A program made the translations under genes and the position numbers. Shown one piece after another: positions 57,973-64,000 of a DNA stretch of 64,000 nucleotides. The stretch lies in assembly GCA_036346395.1 (NCBI GenBank), contig CM070594.1, positions 14,975,385 to 15,039,384 of the forward strand, read 5' to 3'. The notes beneath the pieces are model-generated. The model was given only the letters and a program-made list of their open reading frames with translations, was not told the origin of the DNA and searched no databases. The DNA comes from Hsuehochloa calcarea (Eukaryota > Streptophyta > Magnoliopsida > Poales > Poaceae). Within the stretch, counting starts at the first letter, position 1. Each line of letters opens with the position of its first letter.

Positions 57973-59292
57973 ATGGCCGCCGCTTGCCACTCACCGGCAC
58001 GCCTCGCCATCACTTGTTCCTCCTCCGCCTCCGCGCAGCCGCGCCCGCTGCGCGTGGCCGTGGTGGGCGGCGGCCCGGCAGGCGCGTCTGCGGCCGAGGC
58101 GCTCGCCTCCGCGGGCGCACAGGCGTTCCTCCTCGAGCGCAACCCGGCGGGGGCCAAGCCCTGCGGCGGCGCCATCCCGCTCTGCATGCTCGACGAGTTC
58201 GCCATCCCGCGGGAGCTCGTCGACCGCCGCGTCACCCGGATGCGCGTCCTCTCGCCGTCCAACCTCGCCGCCGACTTCTCCCGCGCGCTGCCCCCGGGCG
58301 CCCACATCCCCATGCTCCGCCGCGAGGTACTCGACTCCTTCCTCCGCCGCCGCGCTGCCGGCGCCGGCGCCACCCTCGTCCCGGGCCTTGTCACCTCGCT
58401 CTCCCTCCCGGCAGGCCCCTCCGATCCCTACCTCGTCAACTACATCTCATCCTCCGATGGTCCCTCCTCCCGGAGCGCCCTTGAGGTCGACGCCGTCATC
58501 GGCGCGGACGGCGCCAACAGCCGGGTCGCCCGCGCGGTCGGCGCGGGCGACTACACGACGGCCATCGCCTTCCAGGAGCGCATCCGGCTCCCCGACGCGG
58601 CCATGGCCTACTACGACGACCTCGCCGAGATGTACTTGGGCGGGGACGTGTCCCCGGACTTCTACGGCTGGGTGTTCCCCAAGTGCGACCACGTCGCCGT
58701 CGGGACCGGCACCGTCGCCGCCAAGTCAGAGATCAAGAAGTTCCAGTCCGGCATCCGTGCGCGCGCGGGCCCCAAGATCTCCGGCGGGCGCGTGGTCAAG
58801 GTGGAGGCGCACCCGATCCCGGAGCACCCGCGCCCGCGCCGCGTGGTCGGGCGCGTGGCCCTCGTCGGCGACGCGGCGGGCTACGTGACCCGGTGCTCCG
58901 GCGAGGGCATCTACTTCGCGGCCAAGTCCGGCAGGCTCTGCGGGCAGGCGATGGCCGAGGAGTGGGAGCGCACCGGCGCGGTGACGGAGGCCGGGCTGAG
59001 GCGCGGGTACCTGCGGCGGTGGGACGACGAGTTCCTGCTCATGTTCCGGTTCCTGGACCTGCTGCAGCGCGTGTTCTACGGCGGCAACGCTGGCCGCGAG
59101 GCACTGGTGGAGATGTGCGCCGACGAGTACGTGCAGCGGCGGACGTTCGAGAGCTACCTGAACAAGCGGATGGTGCCCGGCGAGCCGTGGGGCGACCTCC
59201 GGCTGCTGTGGCGCACGGCGGCCAGCATGGTGCGCTGCGGTGTCCTCGGCAGGGAGGTCGAGCGGCTCCGGCGGCTCGATCTGCAGGCTTAG
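57973..59292 (+). CDS. CHLP: Geranylgeranyl diphosphate reductase (CHLP family), intronless paralogue
   Basis: A single 439-aa frame. Residues 27-56 form the FAD-binding Rossmann part with VVGGGPAGASAAEAL and an acidic end (LLER). KPCGGAIPLCM follows at 62-72, and VIGADGANSRVAR at about 175-187. DVSPDFYGWVFPKCDH lies at 225-240, and the second nucleotide contact GDAAGYVTRCSGEGI at 299-313. The enzyme family reduces the geranylgeranyl chain to phytyl with NADPH, for chlorophyll, tocopherol and phylloquinone synthesis in chloroplasts. The first ~20 residues are Ser/Ala-rich and may be a short transit peptide. The usual plant enzyme is about 460 aa. From memory, this one is diverged in its last 100 residues (RRWDDEFLLMFRFLDLL), so it may be a second isoform. 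Whether it still reduces the same substrate is unknown. Confidence 0.85.
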   Translation: MAAACHSPARLAITCSSSASAQPRPLRVAVVGGGPAGASAAEALASAGAQAFLLERNPAGAKPCGGAIPLCMLDEFAIPRELVDRRVTRMRVLSPSNLAADFSRALPPGAHIPMLRREVLDSFLRRRAAGAGATLVPGLVTSLSLPAGPSDPYLVNYISSSDGPSSRSALEVDAVIGADGANSRVARAVGAGDYTTAIAFQERIRLPDAAMAYYDDLAEMYLGGDVSPDFYGWVFPKCDHVAVGTGTVAAKSEIKKFQSGIRARAGPKISGGRVVKVEAHPIPEHPRPRRVVGRVALVGDAAGYVTRCSGEGIYFAAKSGRLCGQAMAEEWERTGAVTEAGLRRGYLRRWDDEFLLMFRFLDLLQRVFYGGNAGREALVEMCADEYVQRRTFESYLNKRMVPGEPWGDLRLLWRTAASMVRCGVLGREVERLRRLDLQA

Positions 59293-60470
59293 GAATGCTT
59301 TTCTTACTGTTACTGTACTGAATAATGTTGTGAACCATGGGCTGCAGCATTTCTGCATCTTTCTGCATTTGCGACATGTAATGTAAGATGCTACTGCTGT
59401 TAATAAGCATGTAGGGCTCCATTTGCTAGTGGTAGTAGCTTTTCAAGCATTTCAACATTCGCCATTTTCGATGCAGTAACTTCTACAAAGCATCTTTTTT
59501 TTGGCATGACAACAAAATTGGTATAAATTCCTATAACGATTCTGTGGCGCAACAAAGGCGTGCAACATAATAAAAAGTGGAGCTATTTGCATTTTAAGGC
59601 ATCTCTGAAATGCACCCAGTTCAAGTGCATTGTCGAGTATCCATGTAACACAATGTGTGTCAGCCTGTCACGTGGTTCTAAGGAAATATGATGCACAGCA
59701 TACAGATTTTGGCATTTCTGCCTCTGATCTTGTTTATTATCAAAACTAGTCTCCTTCCATCGTGATATTGTTTATTATCAAAACTAGTCTCCTTCCATCA
59801 TAATTCGTACATTTAGCCACTGTACAGTGCAGCTACCATCGTTGCTAGGCACGGCAGACAACCTGTCCCCGGTGGTAGGCGCGGCAGGGGACCTACCCCT
59901 GGCCCCAGGCACGACAGGGACCCACCCCCAGTGGCGGGCGCCGCAGGCCACCTGGCCCCAGCCCCGGACGCGACAGCCTGGTGTAGTGCACCGAAAGCTA
60001 TTTTGGCTCGTTGTGATTTTCGTTTTTTCCTTCCTTTACGTCGCGTTGTCGTCACGTCGTGTCTCGTCGAATCATTCACTATCTACGTTTTGTGTCTATT
60101 TAAGGGATCGCGCGGCCGGCGATTTTTCATAAGCTGAAGCTCTCGTTCCGATTAGATTAGCTAAACAAATTTTGATCGTTCGTATGCTCGCCCGCAGTAT
60201 TTAATACTTTTGTTATTGCAATTTTTAGTTAAGTACTTACTTAATAATGCACGTGCATTATATCAGTCGCAACTTTACATGCATAATTACTATCAATCTG
60301 CCATGTAATGTATTTGCAGCAATGACATGTAATCGACCACCTAAATGAATTTGCTAATTATGAGTTGTTCTCTATTTGCAACAATGATATGTAATCTACC
60401 ACCCCTACTTGAGGAGGCATGGGACGTCCAGCATCGCTGTCACGCTTGGATCGGTGGCGATGAGCCGCCA
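59293..60470. other. 3' UTR and spacer with short duplications
   Basis: Possible polyadenylation words (AATAATG, TTAATAAGC) lie at about 59320-59405. A 38-bp unit with TGTTTATTATCAAAACTAGT is duplicated at 59731-59768 and 59769-59801. A GC-rich minisatellite-like stretch (about 59845-59975, units of roughly 36-40 bp built on GGCRCGGCAGGG..ACCTGSCCC) follows. No gene was recognised. Confidence 0.5.
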
Positions 60471-62110
60471 ACCCTGGTGACACGGGGACCGAGGGAGACC
60501 TGGCCGTTGGACGACTGGTAGGTTGGGAGGCTTCGTCAGTTTGGGCTGATTGCGTTTGCCCGCATGCTGAACATGGGGCAGAACCTCCTGATTGATGCTT
60601 CCCTTCTTTCCACCCTAGTTGATCGTTGGCGGCGGAGACCCACACGTTCCACTTTTGGTGGGGGGAGATGACCGTGACACTGCAGAACGTCAGCTTCTTG
60701 ACCGGCCTACCATTGAGAGGCCTTGCAGTTGTTCCCCCTCCGAGGTCGCTGGACTGGAAGGCGCGTCTCGACCATCGCTTCGAGCAACCTATCCCCGAGA
60801 GGTGTAAGAGCGTTCAACACGCCTGGCTACGACGATTCATGAATTGCCCAAATGACGCAACGGAGGAGGTGGTTCGATACCACCTTATTGCATATTTACT
60901 ATTTCTATTCAGGTGGGTCATGTTCCCTAACACGCAGGGGGACATGGTGTACCCTAGTTACATTCACCTTGCGGAGTCCTTCGTGGACTCCGACAATGAG
61001 ATGTCTTAGTAGTCTGATTGGGGTTCGGCTATCTTTGCGCTATGTCTGCGCGGCTTTGTGTGACACTTCGCGGCGTCGCCGCGGGAGCGAGCACGTGCTC
61101 TCGGGTTGCCACACGCTTATTCTGATTGTGGTCGTGGGAGCGCCAGCGGTCGATGGCGTACTTCCGCTCCGTTGTCCACCCTTACCCGCGCACACAGCAT
61201 TTCTACGGTGGGCGAATGACGAGGATCCCGTGGAAGGCCCGACCATAGGATCCTGATGGACTGTGAGAGTACTAGGGTGGGCTAGGGAGAGAGCGCGTCA
61301 CATATAACCCGAGAGGATAGGACGCCGAATGGCTTGAGCTTGCTATGCCACCAGGATGCGTCGTACTGGAGGACAACTTGTCATCTGGTGTTCTCCCACA
61401 TGATTGAGCCCTACAACCCACAACAGGTGATGAGGCAGTTCCAGCTGCACCAGGAGATCCCCCCTGCTCTAGGGCGATCGCTTGCTAGGCGTAGCCACTT
61501 GTAAGTACGTTGCATTGCTTAATATTGTATGTCTGTTACTCATATGTTATGCCAGTACCATAATTTATTTATTTTGTTTCACCATCAGGCAGACGGAGAA
61601 GGGCCGCAAGAGAGATGAGTGTCTTCCGACGGAGCAGCCGTGGATAGATGCATGGCAATCTGCCACTGATTGCATTTTCCACGAGGCACGGCATTACGAT
61701 GCAGGGGCTTACAGCACGTACTTGGAGTGGTACGTATGTCACACGCGGGTGAGATTGACAGGTTCCCCCCGGCCCGATATGTAGATCCTAGCCACGCGGA
61801 ACGCTTGGGCTTGGGGCTGGAACCGCACCGTGCAGCACGCCGTGACGATTTGGTATGTTGAGCACGTAGTAGATAAAACACCCTCCGAAAATAAGGTTAA
61901 CTAACAAAATTTTGTTTGTTCGGTAACCATGCAGCTGGACCGTTTGTAGAGCGTTGTGCAGCGCGGCTACCAGGAAATCAAGCGGGGTACGAACAACACA
62001 GTTGAACGTCTTCATGCGGTCATAAAGACTCTTATTGACGATGTTAAGCATGTCGTTCGCAGCATGAGCTGTGAAACATCCACCGATGTCGACTTGAGGC
62101 ATCGGACTAA
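60471..62110 (+). pseudogene. Decayed plant-mobile-domain (aminotransferase-like) gene
   Basis: Pieces in several frames follow the order of the plant mobile domain. They are QFGLIAFARMLNMGQNLLID and LVDRWR (about 60535-60630), ETHTFHFWWGEMTVTLQNVS with FLTGLPLRG (about 60632-60720), a middle part to a stop near 61007, DWGSAIFALCLRG (about 61015), a PTEQPWIDAW..YSTYLEWYV section (about 61628-61735), and a tail with RGTNNTVERLHAVIK. Plant mobile domains occur both in transposons and in domesticated silencing genes such as the MAIN family. Stops and frame changes show this copy is dead. No terminal inverted repeats or target duplications were found to assign it to an element. Confidence 0.65.
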
Positions 62111-62450
62111 GTATCGTCGCGTACCCTCATCCCCTCCATCTTCCCATCCAAGCGAGTCGACCCAGCGGCGCAGCGTCGGCGGCCAATTGTCCGTGCAAGG
62201 ACTCTATGCTAATGCCATCGTCGTCACGAGGCAGGAAGAGGCCGTACCAGAGAGCACGAATGTGCAACCGAGAGGTTATCGAATGTGCAACCCGCACCAC
62301 ACTCGGCGAGGTTATCCCAATGGGTTCTCCCCCATGAGCACCACACTCTCGGACAATTTCAAATGGGTAGGCGGTTTATCTATCGCCCCATGGTATCGAT
62401 ATCGAATTGGTTTTGCACAATTAAAACCTAAAACAACTAGGCTCAACTAA

Positions 62451-64000
62451 GTGCACCGACAATATGAACACAATACAATATGAGCAATCATACAAGATAT
62501 GTAAGCAATTAAAGCAAGAATGTAAATAGCTCAAAGTAAAGCACAAGTAAAAACAAGATGACACGATTATGTTTTACCGTGGTGTTCGGAGACTTGCCGG
62601 TCTCCCCTAATCCACGTTGAGGTAAGCCCAACCCGCGTTGGACCGGCTCCTCAAATGAGCACACACCTCCGAGGTAAGTCCAACACTTGGACCGGTTCCA
62701 AACCGAACCAACACCTCGCTCAACTATGGTTGCTCTTCCTCCACTCCGGAGATGGCAAGCACCAAACCACTCACAACCGTCGGGCCTTCTCACAAGCTTC
62801 TTGAGAAGGTCACCGAGCACGACGCCTCCACGCCGTCTAGGTGTCGGCAAACACCAAGAGTAACAAATCCAAACTTTCACTTGAACTAATCAAGTGTCAA
62901 CGCTCACGTGGATACACAATCCACTACCTAAGGCAACACATGCACTTAGGGTTTGCTCTCTAATCTCACCAAGTGCAACACATGCACAAAAGAGAATAGA
63001 GACTTGCTCTTAGCTCAAAGAATGAGTGTATCACTTAACAATGGCACCAGCAGCTTCTCCCAACCGGCCAAGGTGTCTATATATAGCCCACACACAAAAA
63101 CTAGCCGTTGGGGAGAAGATTCCATCAAAAGCGACCAGGCCGGTCGATCCGCCAACCAATGGCGGTCGGACCTTTTCATGCACCAACGGCTAGAAAAGTA
63201 GCCGTTGGGCCTTCGGCCGATCGACACGCCGCACCTCGGCGGTCGGACCGCGGTATATCGGTCCGACCGCCCGTCTTGGCGGTCCGACCGCCCGTCCGCG
63301 AAATTGGCTAAGTCCCAAAAGGAGCTCTCTGGAAAACCGTTCGCTCGAACTCGGAACTTCCTCACCGCGAAGCTCGATTTTTACAACAATGAACTTCCGC
63401 ACAAGGAAATCGGTTCAAGTGTAATCGGTCGATCGCCGCGTAGCACACCGGTCGGACCGATTTGCCACGGGACCGGTGACCACTGCCGTCCGACCGTGAT
63501 TCCACGAGCCAAAGCCAATTGCACCACCTCAAATGGCAAAACACATTCGCTCATTTGAATGCAATTTTCGACAAGGATTGAAAGATGATATTCTCAGTAG
63601 GTTACAAAATACATTTGCTAACCCTTAGAATACTCATCACAAGGAATAAGGTACATGGACTTACACCATTTGCAAAACGCATTTGCAAACTTAAGTCACA
63701 TGTTACAAGAGTTATGCATGAGCCTCGATTATTTGCAAAACACATTCGCAAATAAATAGCATCATGCCTAGATGAGCTAGAGCAAATATATAATGAGCTA
63801 TCAACACATGACTAACTCAAACGACTAGTTAAGACCCCTCTTAATAGTACGGCAACCTATACTAGCAATCCGGTCTTCCAACCAAACACCAAGACCGGTA
63901 AAAGACTAGGAACACATCCTTAGCCCTAGCTAGTCATACCTTTGCCTTGCATCTTCTTGAAGCTTGATGGCGCACATCAACACTTCAAGTCCGGTCTTCT
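62451..64000. repeat. LTR-type non-coding repeat, runs off the window
   Basis: The sequence has no credible gene. It has a TTTTACCGTGGTGTTCGGAG phrase near 62573, several GGACCGG words, and CGGTCGGACCG/GGCGGTCGGACC repeats at 63120-63300 and 63450-63500. TTTGCAAAACRCATT words recur at about 63669-63695 and 63731-63749. This style is common in long LTRs of grass retrotransposons; the element class is not determined and the right boundary is outside. Confidence 0.45.

Overview
The window looks like nuclear DNA of a grass. The evidence is GC-rich first exons and GC-rich intronless genes set in AT-rich spacers, GT..AG introns, Stowaway-type MITEs, a Helitron 3' end, short-LTR Copia and chromodomain Gypsy elements, and large Gypsy solo LTRs. 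No prokaryotic or organellar block, rRNA, tRNA or CRISPR was seen. I cannot name the species.

Five protein genes are well supported. (1) A six-exon gene on + (7036-11238) encodes a small conserved protein of about 134 aa and unknown function. (2) An intronless + gene (15596-17107) encodes a PHYTOCHROME KINASE SUBSTRATE (PKS) family protein. (3) A minus-strand gene (28037 down to 25533, five coding exons) encodes a 311-aa Sec14/CRAL-TRIO lipid-transfer protein. (4) A + gene (40367-50989) encodes the SPF27/BCAS2/MOS4 subunit of the Prp19 (NineTeen) splicing complex; its first intron is about 8.2 kb long because transposons have piled into it. (5) An intronless + gene (57973-59292) encodes a geranylgeranyl diphosphate reductase (CHLP family) that looks like a diverged paralogue. 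These genes share no pathway and are not an operon; they are ordinary neighbours between repeats.

The rest is mostly transposon-derived. 0-4.1 kb: Gypsy LTR fragments, an 0.8-kb degenerate tandem array and a Helitron 3' terminus. 13.4-15.3 kb: a GAGCTCG-rich, hAT-like stretch. 20.3-24.2 kb: LTR-like sequence. 31.8-36.3 kb: a frameshifted Copia element with a 126-bp 3' LTR and no visible 5' LTR. 36.4-38.7 kb: a non-autonomous PIF/Harbinger-type element with TAA duplications. 41.7-47.1 kb: a minus-strand Gypsy chromovirus nested inside a MITE within intron 1 of the SPF27 gene; that intron also holds a second MITE of the same family, an 8-bp-TSD hAT-like element and a Stowaway. 51.9-57.7 kb: a nest in which a hAT-like element carries a broken EBS/SHL-type BAH-domain gene fragment and is itself split by a 2,977-bp solo LTR with a perfect TSD. 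60.5-62.1 kb: a decayed plant-mobile-domain gene. 62.4-64 kb: LTR-like non-coding repeat running off the window.

I did not find a convincing new biological system. The best leads are the nested gene capture at 52.6-57.4 kb, a frame-preserving 69-nt mini-intron or CT microsatellite in the SPF27 gene, a hairpin plus acidic-peptide module shared by diverged LTRs, and the G-rich cargo of the Harbinger-type element.
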